The notes beneath the pieces are model-generated. The model worked only from the letters and a program-made list of their open reading frames with translations. It had not been told where the DNA came from and ran no database searches. Positions 17,081 through 24,544 of a stretch of 64,000 bases of DNA are shown one piece after another. The DNA lies in contig NZ_PVNG01000027.1 of NCBI RefSeq assembly GCF_003001935.1, positions 142,082 to 206,081 on the forward strand, written 5' to 3'. The stretch's first letter is position 1; each line of letters starts with the position of its first letter. Both the position numbers and the translations under genes were made by a program. The stretch comes from Nonomuraea fuscirosea (lineage in GTDB: Bacteria > Actinomycetota > Actinomycetes > Streptosporangiales > Streptosporangiaceae).

Positions 17081-17276
17081 AACTGCTCGGTCCTCCACAT
17101 GGCGGCGCTCCGCGCCACGGGGCTCCGGGCTGCGCCTTGTGGGGGAGCCAAGCTCCCCCACACCCCCTAGCCGGGGGCCTCCCGGCCCCCGGACCCCCGG
17201 CCTGACCCCCGGACCCCCGGCCTGGCCCCCGGACCCCGGGCCTGGCCCCCGGACCCCCGGCCTGAGCCGTGGAACC
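17081..17276 (+). repeat. Dispersed hairpin-rich repeat, copy A
   Basis: Starts AACTGCTCGGTCCTCC and is homologous to 19682-19817. It contains a 10-bp stem GTGGGGGAGC/GCTCCCCCAC (17139-17161), a second stem CCGGGGGCC/GGCCCCCGG, and a 20-bp unit (CCTGRCCCCCGGACCCCCGG) present about four times in tandem at 17181-17260. It lies between divergent genes in this 453-bp gene-free stretch. A REP/MITE-like non-coding element; both strands can fold strongly. Confidence 0.75.
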
Positions 17277-17327
17277 GGCCCCACCACTAGATCACCCATG
17301 CATGCGAACCCATCGCCCTCAGTGAGC
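17277..17327 (+). repeat. Flanking direct repeat, right copy
   Basis: Partner of 17005-17057, with a few substitutions and a 2-nt indel. It suggests duplication at insertion of the element or an older local duplication. Confidence 0.65.
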
Positions 17328-17398
17328 TCCCTAGACCCCTGACGTGTGTCTTTATCCTTGAGGGGAGCCCCGAGCAGATTCTGAAGACCGAGGAGATC

Positions 17399-18130
17399 AT
17401 GGCCCTGCGGTTCGAGCATCGCGGCACCGAGATCGACGTGAGCATCGTCGACCGGGTGTGGCGCACCAGCAGCGGCGCCGATGACACGATGACATCCGCA
17501 GCGCGCACCTGCTCGCATCTGATCCTTTCGCGGACGCAGGGATGCCTGCTCGCCAGCCTGCGCGGGCCGGAGACCAAGGCGACCAGCGCACCGGTCCCGC
17601 CGTACACCGAGTTCCTCGGGATCCGATTCGCGCTCGGTACGGTTCTTCGGCCACATCCGGCAGCCTCGATCATCGACGGGTCCGTGCCGTTCCCAGTGAC
17701 GGACTCGGGCAGAGTCGTCATCGGCGGCGAGGACTGGGAGGCGCCGACGTACGAGAACGTCGAATGCTTCATCCGGCGACTGCTGGACGCGGGCCTGCTG
17801 GTGCGATTGCGCCTCGGGGACGAGGAGGACGTCGCCGGGCATCCCGAGGCCGGCCCCACCCCGCGTACCCTCCAGCGTCGATACCGTGCGATCACCGGAC
17901 TGTCGCAAACCGCCGTGACGCAGATCGACCGCGCGAACGCCGCGGCCACGATGCTGCGCGACGGCCACGATTGGCGCGCTGTCGTCGAGGCGCTCGGGTA
18001 CTTCGATCAGGCCCACCTCGCACATGCGCTACGTCGCTACGTAGGGCGCACCGCGCGCGAGCTGCGGGAGGGCGGCGACCATGCCGCGATGTCGTTCCTG
18101 TACAAGACTCACCCTGGGCCCGGGAGCTAG
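17399..18130 (+). CDS. AraC-type HTH protein
   Basis: Regulator of 243 aa with a C-terminal AraC/XylS HTH domain; the region RTLQRRYRAITGLSQTAVTQ and the second helix pair EALGYFDQAHLAHALRRYVG are clear. The N-terminal ~130 residues resemble the sensor half of AraC proteins linked to DHFR-like genes. Start ATG with GAGGAG five bases upstream. Lies 60 bp before a RibD/DHFR-domain gene on the same strand, a pairing common in actinomycetes, so it may regulate that gene. Confidence 0.85.
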   Translation: MALRFEHRGTEIDVSIVDRVWRTSSGADDTMTSAARTCSHLILSRTQGCLLASLRGPETKATSAPVPPYTEFLGIRFALGTVLRPHPAASIIDGSVPFPVTDSGRVVIGGEDWEAPTYENVECFIRRLLDAGLLVRLRLGDEEDVAGHPEAGPTPRTLQRRYRAITGLSQTAVTQIDRANAAATMLRDGHDWRAVVEALGYFDQAHLAHALRRYVGRTARELREGGDHAAMSFLYKTHPGPGS

Positions 18131-18190
18131 CGTCTGCCTGCCGGTCAGCCCTGGCCGGCTGTCCGCGACCCGAATCCCCGGGGGAGAATC

Positions 18191-18850
18191 GTGCTGCTCA
18201 GCGTCAACACCTTCATCAGTCTCGACGGCGTCATGCAAGGGCCCGGAGCCCCCGACGAGGACCGCTCCGACGGCTTCGACCGCGGCGGGTGGCTCGTTCC
18301 GCACGCCTCGGCGCACACAAACGACGTTGTCGAGAGCTGGTTTCGTGCGGCCGACGCCTTCCTCTTCGGCCGCACGAGCTTCGATCTGCTCGGTGGGTAT
18401 TGGCCGAAGGTCACCGAACCTGACGACCTGATCGCCACCAAGCTCAACACGCTGCCGAAGTATGTCGTCAGCTCGACGCTGTCCGACGAGGAAGCCGACT
18501 GGAGCCCGACGACTGTCCTGCGCGGTGAACTGGTCGACGAGATACGCCGCCTCAAGGAGCTTCCCGGTATGGAGCTCCAGGTTCACGGTAGCTGGAAGCT
18601 GGTGCAGACGCTGCATCAGGCAGGACTTGTCGACCTCTACCGGCTGCTCCAGTTCCCAGTCGTCGTCGGGGCGGGGAAGCGCCTGTTCCCGGACGGATCG
18701 ACGCCCGCGACGTTCACGACCGTGGACGAGAATGCGCGCGTGCTGCCCGGCGGCGTCGTCTCGCTGACCCTCAAGCCGGCGAGTCTCGGGGCGATCTCCG
18801 CGGGTGCGTACACCGTGGACGAGGGGCGCTCGGCGACGGTCCTCGGCTGA
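18191..18850 (+). CDS. Dihydrofolate-reductase-family (RibD C-terminal) protein
   Basis: 219-aa NADPH-binding reductase fold of the RibD C-terminal family. Markers are NTFISLDGVMQGPG at the start, LFGRTSFDLLGGYW, and a final GSWKLVQTLHQAGLVDLYRL. The physiological substrate of these stand-alone proteins is unknown. GTG start preceded by GGGGGAGA. Likely co-regulated with the AraC-type gene upstream and followed by a strong hairpin. Confidence 0.88.
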   Translation: MLLSVNTFISLDGVMQGPGAPDEDRSDGFDRGGWLVPHASAHTNDVVESWFRAADAFLFGRTSFDLLGGYWPKVTEPDDLIATKLNTLPKYVVSSTLSDEEADWSPTTVLRGELVDEIRRLKELPGMELQVHGSWKLVQTLHQAGLVDLYRLLQFPVVVGAGKRLFPDGSTPATFTTVDENARVLPGGVVSLTLKPASLGAISAGAYTVDEGRSATVLG

Positions 18851-18900
18851 CACTGTGTCCGCCCGGCTTCGGGACGCTGATCGCCGGCCAGAGAGAAGGG

Positions 18901-18920
18901 GCCCCGCCGTACGGCGGGGC
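18901..18920. terminator. Perfect 20-bp palindromic hairpin
   Basis: GCCCCGCCGTACGGCGGGGC, flanked by further pairing (GG/CC). Placed between the RibD-like gene and the convergent DsbA-like gene, suited to end both transcripts. Confidence 0.65.
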
Positions 18921-19001
18921 TCCGGGTACATCAGATCAGGAAGAGCTGTCCGTATCCGGCGTCGGCGAGAGTTCTCTTCTGATCTCAACTCAGTACAGGC
19001 C

Positions 19002-19601
19002 CTAGATCTGCGGCTGCTCGTGGGGCCTGCCCTTCAGCTCATGGAACCCCGCAGTGCCCGCCACCAGCAGCGTCCCGTCCCACAGCCGGCCCGCCTGCTC
19101 ACCGGTCGGGAGGCGCGAGACGACCGGACCGAAGAACACCACCCGTTCGCCGCCGCCCCGGGTGACCGCCACGATCGGGGTGCCCACATGGTCGCCACCG
19201 ATCAGGGCCATGCCCTCGGCGTGCGAGGCCCGCACGTCGCCGTCGTACGCGGTACTCATCCCCGCCTCGGCCAGCTCGACCGGCAGCCCGGCCGTGGCCA
19301 GCGCCGTCCGCAGGTCGCCGAGCCAGTCTCCGGTGCCGGTCGTCCACAGGGCGGTGTACAGCCGGCCGAGCGCTTCCTGGCCGTGCTCGCGCAGGGTGGC
19401 CGCGCAGACGCGTACGGGGACCCAGAGATAGCCCTCCGGATCCCCTTCCGGATCGTCGTCGCGGCCTTCGTTGAGCACCGACAGGCTCATCAGATGCCAG
19501 CGCACCTCGACCGGCCGCACCTCCCGCACCTGCAGCAACCAGCGCGAGGTCAGCCAGGTGTAGGGGCAGGAGGGATCGAACCAGAAGTCAGCGATGTCCA
19601 T
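19002..19601 (-). CDS. DsbA-family protein, Rv2466c-like, altered active site
   Basis: Thioredoxin-fold DsbA-like protein, 199 aa, closely patterned on the Mycobacterium mycothiol-dependent nitroreductase Rv2466c (ADFWFDP, TSRWLL, MSLSVLNE, FFGPVVSRLP). Where Rv2466c has CPWC, this protein reads CPYT, so the nucleophilic Cys is kept but the resolving Cys is lost. It may act by a monothiol mechanism with mycothiol or have a changed role. ATG at 19601 taken, directly after a GTG in frame at 19604. Convergent with the RibD-like gene. Confidence 0.85.
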   Translation of the reverse strand: MDIADFWFDPSCPYTWLTSRWLLQVREVRPVEVRWHLMSLSVLNEGRDDDPEGDPEGYLWVPVRVCAATLREHGQEALGRLYTALWTTGTGDWLGDLRTALATAGLPVELAEAGMSTAYDGDVRASHAEGMALIGGDHVGTPIVAVTRGGGERVVFFGPVVSRLPTGEQAGRLWDGTLLVAGTAGFHELKGRPHEQPQI

Positions 19602-19681
19602 CACCTCAGCATGCCACCCCCGATCTTCCCCACCCCGGAACCAACGGCCACCGGACCTGGGCCCCGTCCCGCCTCAGCCCT

Positions 19682-19817
19682 AACTGCTTGGTCCTCCGCA
19701 GGGGGCGCTTCGCACCTGGGGGCTGCGGGCTGCGCTTGGTGGGGGAGCCGAGCTCCCCCACACCCCCTTGCCGGGGGCCTCCCGGCCCCCGGACCCCCGG
19801 CCTGGGCCATGGAACCC
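19682..19817 (+). repeat. Dispersed hairpin-rich repeat, copy B
   Basis: Second copy of the element at 17081-17276: AACTGCTTGGTCCTCC start, the same 10-bp stem GTGGGGGAGC/GCTCCCCCAC at 19739-19761, the CCGGGGGCC stem, and only one of the 20-bp units. It too lies between divergent genes. The rest of this 429-bp gap (19602-20030) shows no gene I can support. Confidence 0.75.
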
Positions 19818-20030
19818 CGGCTCTGCCCCTGGCCCCCTTCCGACCGCCAGACCTTCGATTTACCGGCTACTGGCGCGCGGCCCAGGCATTGAGCCATGGA
19901 CCTGCGGTGTAGGCCCCGCACGCGTCGTGGGCTAGGCCAGATCCCCACCCCTCGACCGCCGTACCTCAGACCTCGACCTACGACGGGCCGTCACCCCCTG
20001 AACCACAACCGGCGTCTCTACCCTTGAGAG

Positions 20031-20774
20031 GTGCTGACAGCAGGCATCGACCTCGCCGCAGAACCGCCCCGCACAGCCGTGGCCTGGCTCACCTGGACAA
20101 CCGGCCGCGCCCACCTCACCCGCCTCGAACTCGGCGCAAAAGACGACCTACTCCTCGAAGCCATCACCACAGCTACCAAGACCGGCATCGACTGCCCCTT
20201 CGGCTGGCCGGTCAAGTTCATTGACTTCATCACCGCCCACCGAACAGGCGCCGTCCCAGTGCCCCAGGGCGTGCCCGGCCTGGTGTGGCGCCACGACCTG
20301 ACCCACCGCGTCACGGACCAGGCAGTGGAGGCCCGAACCGGCCGCCGCCCCCTGAGCGCCTCAGCCGACCGCATCGGCCACACCACGATGCGGTGCGCCG
20401 CCCTCCTCTCAACCCTCGCCGCCCAGGGCCACCCGGTGGACCGCCGCGGGACGGGCGCGGCCGTGGAGGTCTACCCGGCCGCCACCCTCAAACTCTGGAA
20501 CCTCCCGCACAACCGCTACAAACGCCCCACAGAACTGGGCCTGCTCGTAGACCGCCTCAAGGAAGCAGCCCCCTGGCTAGACCTGGCCGACCACGAGCCC
20601 CTCTGCCGCACCTCCGCCGACGCCACCGACGCCGTCATCTGCGCCCTGGCCGCCCGCGCCGCCGCCCTCGGCCTCACAACCACCCCACCCCCGGAACACT
20701 CGCGAACCGCAGCCGCCGAAGGCTGGATCGCCCTCCCCACCACACCCCTGAGCGCCCTCATCCAGACCCCCTGA
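20031..20774 (+). CDS. DUF429-domain protein
   Basis: 247-aa protein of the DUF429 family, with an RNase H-like fold; it begins with the acidic strand TAGIDLA and continues DCPFGWP, matching the family's start. The C-terminal EPLCRTSADATDAVICALAARA carries the family's conserved Asp motif (SxHxxDAxxxA-like). Function is undetermined, possibly a nuclease. GTG start with GAGAGG directly adjacent, an unusually tight spacing, so a leaderless or alternative start cannot be excluded. Confidence 0.8.
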   Translation: MLTAGIDLAAEPPRTAVAWLTWTTGRAHLTRLELGAKDDLLLEAITTATKTGIDCPFGWPVKFIDFITAHRTGAVPVPQGVPGLVWRHDLTHRVTDQAVEARTGRRPLSASADRIGHTTMRCAALLSTLAAQGHPVDRRGTGAAVEVYPAATLKLWNLPHNRYKRPTELGLLVDRLKEAAPWLDLADHEPLCRTSADATDAVICALAARAAALGLTTTPPPEHSRTAAAEGWIALPTTPLSALIQTP

Positions 20775-20815
20775 CCAGCGCCGTTTCTGTCAGGCCCACC
20801 TGCCACCATGCCGAA

Positions 20816-21393
20816 ATGACACCAGACAACGACTACGAATCCCTCGCCGAAACAGGCGGCTGCATCACCTACGTCCGAGGCCTCACACCGGAGCAGGTGA
20901 TCCTCGAACTCGGCGGCCGTCCTGAGGATTTCGCCTCGGCGTCGTTCCACGATCTGTATGACACCGTCCCCGGCTCGTCCGGAGCGAGCCTTGGCATCAC
21001 ATCCATCGGCAACTGGACGATGATCGTCGAGATGCACACGGTGCTCGGCCTCACCAGCAGCGTCATCACCCGCTTATCCGCCGGCACCCGCCTCGTTTCC
21101 CACTACTGCCTCGACGTCAAGGCCCTCGACTACTTCTACTGGCTGGAGGACGGCGACCTCCGCTTCGCTTCATCGCCCAGGAGGGCTACATGCAGCCGGT
21201 CCCCGACGAACTCGTACCGATGATGCGCGACCTCGACACCCGCTACCCCGACTCCGCCGACCCCCACGAAGGCCCGATGTTCCTCCTGGCCGAACACCTC
21301 ACCGGCATCAAACTGACCCCGCACCTGCTGGAGCAGGCCACCTACCACTACGGCGTCGTCCCCGAGCCAGAGGGAGACCTCCTGGCTTGGTGA
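20816..21393 (+). pseudogene. DUF6461-like gene broken by a 5-bp duplication
   Basis: The frame from ATG 20816 reads a DUF6461-type protein (GGCITYVRGLTPEQVILELG, WTMIVEMHTVLG) up to GDLRF, then runs into unrelated sequence and stops at 21223. The expected continuation (IAQEGYMQPVPDELVPMM to DLLAW) lies in another frame and ends at 21393. The break is a tandem CGCTT CGCTT at 21161-21170; removing one copy restores a single ~190-residue protein. A sequencing error or a slippery site is an alternative. The intact family is of unknown function and often multi-copy in actinomycetes. Confidence 0.75.
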
Positions 21394-21494
21394 CCAGCAC
21401 CCCGATGAGGGGGAATCTCACAGTCCTGGCCGGCAGGACGACCCAAGCGACATAGGCGCGGCGGACGAACCAGTGGATCGCCCGCCGCGCCCTG

Positions 21495-21785
21495 TCACGC
21501 AGTCCTCCCGCTCAGAATCAGCTCGAAGATCCGCCTCGCGGCAGCGGTCGCCATCCAGGCGGTCTCGTGCACGGTCTTCGTCTCGCGATCCGTACGCCGG
21601 ACGAAGCCCTGCCCACCGGCTGCACACAGCTCGTACACGGTCACCTGACAGCCGCAGGTGTGAGCGGAGACCCGGATGTGCGGCGCCCGCCGATGCGGCT
21701 CGTACCAGGCCACCAGGGCATGGTCAGGTCGGGGCGGCTGAACATGCCATCCGTGATAGTCCGGGACCTCGTCGGAGGCGCTCAC
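21495..21785 (-). CDS. Small hypothetical protein, coupled pair member 2
   Basis: 96-aa protein I do not recognise, with four Cys/His-rich positions in the middle (HTCGCQVTVYELC) that might bind a metal, and a C-terminal helical end (AAARRIFELILSG). GTG start; its first four bases (GTGA) overlap the stop of the upstream small gene, so the two are translated together. Divergent from a decayed GntR regulator gene that may have controlled the pair. Confidence 0.6.
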   Translation of the reverse strand: MSASDEVPDYHGWHVQPPRPDHALVAWYEPHRRAPHIRVSAHTCGCQVTVYELCAAGGQGFVRRTDRETKTVHETAWMATAAARRIFELILSGRTA

Positions 21786-21964
21786 CAGGTTCTCCCTTCG
21801 AAGATCTCGACGAGGTTCCTGAGCGCCAAGTCGACCCGCGCCACGATGAGCCCCCGCACGTGATCGCCTTCATCCGGCAGCCGATATCCGTGCCTCTCCA
21901 ACACGGCCCGCACTTCCGCCACGAGCAGGGGCGTGAACCGAACTTCTGTGGTTGTGTTTCCCAT
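21782..21964 (-). CDS. Small hypothetical protein, coupled pair member 1
   Basis: 60-aa, mostly helical protein (LVAEVRAVLERHGYRL, ARVDLALRNLVEIFEG). ATG at 21964 chosen because GGAGG stands eight bases upstream; a GTG at 21979 overlaps that site. Not recognised. The size and pairing resemble many small regulator-associated gene pairs of actinomycetes; no toxin or antitoxin motif is evident. Confidence 0.6.
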   Translation of the reverse strand: MGNTTTEVRFTPLLVAEVRAVLERHGYRLPDEGDHVRGLIVARVDLALRNLVEIFEGRTW

Positions 21965-22116
21965 GGGTCGGACCTCCACGTCCGATCAAGGGCCCGTCTC
22001 GGCGCTTCCACCGCTGGGGCGGGCCTGTCTACTTCGATGAACACGTCCTTCGAACCAGCACGTACGTCCCGCATCCAACGTGCAGTCCTGGCAGAACGTC
22101 CTTACCGTGTTGTCAC

Positions 22117-22370
22117 GTGACAATTGATCAGCTCGACCCCACACCGATCTACGAGCAACTGGCGCAGATCATCAGGGGACGCATCAAGGCCGGTGACTTG
22201 GAAGAGCGCCGGCTGGTGCCCTCCGAGAGCTCGCTGCAACAGGAGCACGGCATCGCGCGCGGCTCCGTACGACGAACTAGGAAGTGCTGAGAGGGGAGGG
22301 CTGGGTGGCCACGATTCAGGGGCGTGGCACCTTCGTCGCGCCCAAGGACGCCTGGCCTGAGAATCGATGA
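22117..22370 (+). pseudogene. Short GntR-family regulator, frameshifted
   Basis: From GTG 22117 the frame gives a GntR winged-helix start (LDPTPIYEQLAQIIRGRI, then VPSESSLQQEHGIARGSVRR) but stops at 22290. The expected second half (VLRGEGWVATIQGRGTFVAP, ending PENR at 22370) continues in another frame. Between the two parts, five bases (ACTAG) stand where six would be expected, so one nucleotide has been lost near 22275-22281. Intact it would be a ~84-aa DNA-binding-only GntR protein like the one at 22966. Confidence 0.75.
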
Positions 22371-22445
22371 CTCCGCTCGTCCGGACGCGGTCAGACCCAG
22401 GTGCAGGTGGCGATCCAGCCGCTCGTGGTGATGACATGAGCGCTG

Positions 22446-22700
22446 TCACGCACCAGCGCCACGAGGCTCCTCAGCTCGCAGATCGTTCCAGTGGTAGCCA
22501 CATTTGGTAGGAGGAACGCCTTCAAAGGTGCGAAGGTAGTCGATCTCCAGATCGCACAACCGTTCCTCCTGAGATAGCGCGTGGTAAGCCGTGGCCCTGC
22601 TGATCGCGTCGGCCATATCGGAAGCCGCCAAAACCCATGTGTAGGGCGCCTCACCATCGAAACGCTCAGTACCGGCGACGGTCACGGTAAAGGTCTTCAC
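22446..22700 (-). CDS. Small hypothetical protein next to GntR gene
   Basis: 84-aa protein with a beta-rich start (VKTFTVTVAGTERFDG) and a helical middle (ASDMADAISRATAYHALS), then RTFEGVPPTKCGYHWNDLR. Not a family I can name. GTG start with GGAGG five bases upstream. Divergent from the intact GntR gene at 22966 across a gap with two perfect inverted repeats. Confidence 0.65.
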   Translation of the reverse strand: MKTFTVTVAGTERFDGEAPYTWVLAASDMADAISRATAYHALSQEERLCDLEIDYLRTFEGVPPTKCGYHWNDLRAEEPRGAGA

Positions 22701-22900
22701 AGTCCTCCTCTCGCCTGCCTGGTGACGATCTTCGTCTCTCGATCTCAACGTTCCGAAGGCGGATGGTGCGTCTGCTCGCGTAGAGAGACCACACGGTGCC
22801 TGCAGACGAGCGACGAAGCGAGGGACGGGGTCGGGAGGCGCGAAGTCATCGCCGCGTGTTTGCTCCATGTCTGCAGGTTACGTCAACCTTCCCAGTCATG

Positions 22901-22918
22901 CCTAGGGGTCCCCCTAGG
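22901..22918. promoter_or_regulatory. Perfect inverted repeat 1, GntR operator candidate
   Basis: CCTAGGGG-TC-CCCCTAGG: 8-bp arms with a 2-nt centre. Together with 22936-22953 it fills the space between the divergent small gene and the short GntR gene. Confidence 0.55.
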
Positions 22919-22935
22919 TACCTCCGGGAAGGTAG

Positions 22936-22953
22936 AGGAACCTTTGGGTTCCT
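22936..22953. promoter_or_regulatory. Perfect inverted repeat 2, GntR operator candidate
   Basis: AGGAACC-TTTG-GGTTCCT, ending 12 bp before the GntR ATG and touching a -10-like TATCGT at 22953-22958. The ATG follows about 7 nt later with no ribosome site, so the transcript may be leaderless and autorepressed. Confidence 0.55.
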
Positions 22954-22965
22954 ATCGTTACCTTT

Positions 22966-23217
22966 ATGGACTTCAAGCCCGACGAGCTTCGCTGGCAGGC
23001 GGTGGCGAATGAGATCAGGCGCAGGATCGCCGATGGGGTGTACCGGCCTGGCATGCCCGTTCCCGGCGAGCCACGACTGGCGGTTGAGTTGGGCGTGTCC
23101 AAGGGGACAGCCCGACGAGCGCTGAACGCCCTGCTCGCGGACGGCACTCTCTACTCGGTGCTAGGCAAAGGCACCTTCGTAAGCCGGCCTAGCGAAGTGG
23201 GGGATACAGAAAATTAA
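22966..23217 (+). CDS. Short GntR-family winged-helix regulator
   Basis: 83-aa protein consisting of the GntR DNA-binding domain only (LRWQAVANEIRRRIADGVY, EPRLAVELGVSKGTARRALN, GKGTFVSRP); it has no effector-binding domain. Such short versions occur on actinomycete mobile elements and near small accessory genes. It sits downstream of two perfect inverted repeats, its likely binding sites. G+C is visibly lower than in the flanking genes, as for the next genes to the right. Confidence 0.85.
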   Translation: MDFKPDELRWQAVANEIRRRIADGVYRPGMPVPGEPRLAVELGVSKGTARRALNALLADGTLYSVLGKGTFVSRPSEVGDTEN

Positions 23218-23294
23218 CCGTATTCGCAGAGATGCGGAACCGCAGGCTAGCGCATGTCGTTCCTTCCTCTGCATGTACCCGCATAGGAGGTCGA

Positions 23295-23531
23295 ATGGCG
23301 CGCGTGACGGAGTTCTTCAAGACGCATCAGAGCGGCCGCCCGCATCCGACTGAGGTGGAATGCGGCTACCAGCTGATCGCCGGAGCAGATGGTAACTACT
23401 TGCAGCTGAGCACGTACGGCTCGGATGGTAGGCAGTCGGAGAAGAAGGTGAGCCAGACGCTTCAGCTGGATCGAGAGAGAGCGGCTCTGCTGCTCAACAT
23501 CATCAAGGAGGCGTTCCCTGGCATCGATTAG
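23295..23531 (+). CDS. Small hypothetical protein
   Basis: 78-aa soluble protein (ARVTEFFKTHQSGRPHPTEV, VSQTLQLDRERAALLLNIIK). The beta-rich middle and helical end suggest a compact domain; not recognised. ATG with AGGAGG four bases upstream is a clear translation start. Downstream of, and possibly controlled by, the short GntR regulator. Confidence 0.65.
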   Translation: MARVTEFFKTHQSGRPHPTEVECGYQLIAGADGNYLQLSTYGSDGRQSEKKVSQTLQLDRERAALLLNIIKEAFPGID

Positions 23532-24152
23532 GTGGGTGGGAACGAGCGGGCGGCAGGCCGACGCTAGTTCCCTGGCGCCCTGTCGCTAGTTCTGCGGAAG
23601 GAACTCACGGCTGGCGATGGCGATCGCAACCCCTTGGCTCCTGATGTTGCCAGGGCAACGTAGTGATGCGGAGCTTCGGGCCGCACAAACCGGAGATCGG
23701 CCCCAAGCTCCGCTATACGTTATCTCGCTGTTATCAAACAAGAGTCACGCCTAGTTGTCGCGCTTGCCGGGGTTAATCCGCTTCGCCGTCTTGGCGACTG
23801 CTGCAGGATAGTCATCTGGCGGTAGCAGATCGAGCCTCCTGCTCATCGTCCTTATCTGCCCACCTCTCAGGGTTCCCGTTCAGGTGTGTCGCACGACGGC
23901 CCTTCTCTCAGGTACGTGTCTAGCCATACGCACCCGGCATGGAGACGGCAACTGAGGCTCACTTGGCGGTGACCTGGGAAGATATGTGTGGCTGGGTGTC
24001 CTTGCCGATCCTCTGGGGCGAATCTGCCGTATGTTCCGGTTGTGGCGTCGCGTGAGCAACGCTAGGGTACGAACCACTAGAGCCTGAAGGTGCCTCTGTG
24101 CGGGCGCAGGACAGGCTTCTGCCGGATGCCCCTCTTGAGTAGGTAATCAGAT
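23532..24152. other. 621-bp stretch without a firm gene
   Basis: Lower-G+C stretch with many stops in all frames. It holds one possible 31-codon ORF at 23751-23846 (minus) and fragments that look protein-like in shifting minus frames around 23867-24060 (for example WLDTYLREGPSCDTPER), which may be gene remains. No RNA gene or repeat is evident. Confidence 0.6.
23751..23846 (-). CDS. Possible 31-aa micro-protein
   Basis: ATG followed by SRRLDLLPPDDYPAAVAKTA and a basic end (KRINPGKRDN). Its composition looks like a real protein rather than noise, and AAGGA stands just upstream, though close. It may be the tail of a decayed gene. Weak call. Confidence 0.3.
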   Translation of the reverse strand: MSRRLDLLPPDDYPAAVAKTAKRINPGKRDN

Positions 24153-24506
24153 ATGCGGCTGAACTCGTGGACCGTGTGGGGTGCCGTCGCCACGGCTGCG
24201 GTTGGTGTCGCGGTGAATCTGGCTACTGAATGGAAGTACAACGGTTTGGCGTGGCTCGCTGTGCTAGTTCTGGCAGTTCTGGTGGGCTGTCTTGCTTCCG
24301 TAGCCGACCAGAGAGGCAAGAGTGAGATGACCGATCGTAGAAAGCGACAGGAGCATCCGGTGCTGCGCTGGGATGAGCAGTGCGGTACGGCTCGCAGGAC
24401 GGTCTCCACGACGAGTGAGAAGGTAGCCACTCAGTTCCTGAAAAGCGTTCCGCCACCTCTAAGCTCCCCTGGGGATACTTCTAGCTCAAGTTCCAGCAAG
24501 CTCTAG
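24153..24506 (+). CDS. Small two-helix membrane protein
   Basis: 117 aa. Two predicted membrane segments lie in the first 50 residues (WGAVATAAVGVAVNLATEW and GLAWLAVLVLAVLVGCLASV), followed by a basic cytoplasmic tail and a Ser-rich C-terminus (SPGDTSSSSSSKL). Function unknown. Codon use is less G+C-biased than outside this zone. Lies 38 bp before the ParB-like gene on the same strand and may be co-transcribed. Confidence 0.6.
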   Translation: MRLNSWTVWGAVATAAVGVAVNLATEWKYNGLAWLAVLVLAVLVGCLASVADQRGKSEMTDRRKRQEHPVLRWDEQCGTARRTVSTTSEKVATQFLKSVPPPLSSPGDTSSSSSSKL

Positions 24507-24544
24507 ATCGTCGAAAGACTTACAGGTTGGAGGGCTCCACTTCA

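Noticed and set aside
23867..23962. 31-codon minus frame with WLDTYLREGPSCDTPER
   Set aside because: Looks protein-like but only a GTG with no ribosome site; probably a gene remnant.
23880..24077. 65-codon minus-strand frame
   Set aside because: Basic, repetitive composition and overlap with other protein-like frames; remnant or noise.
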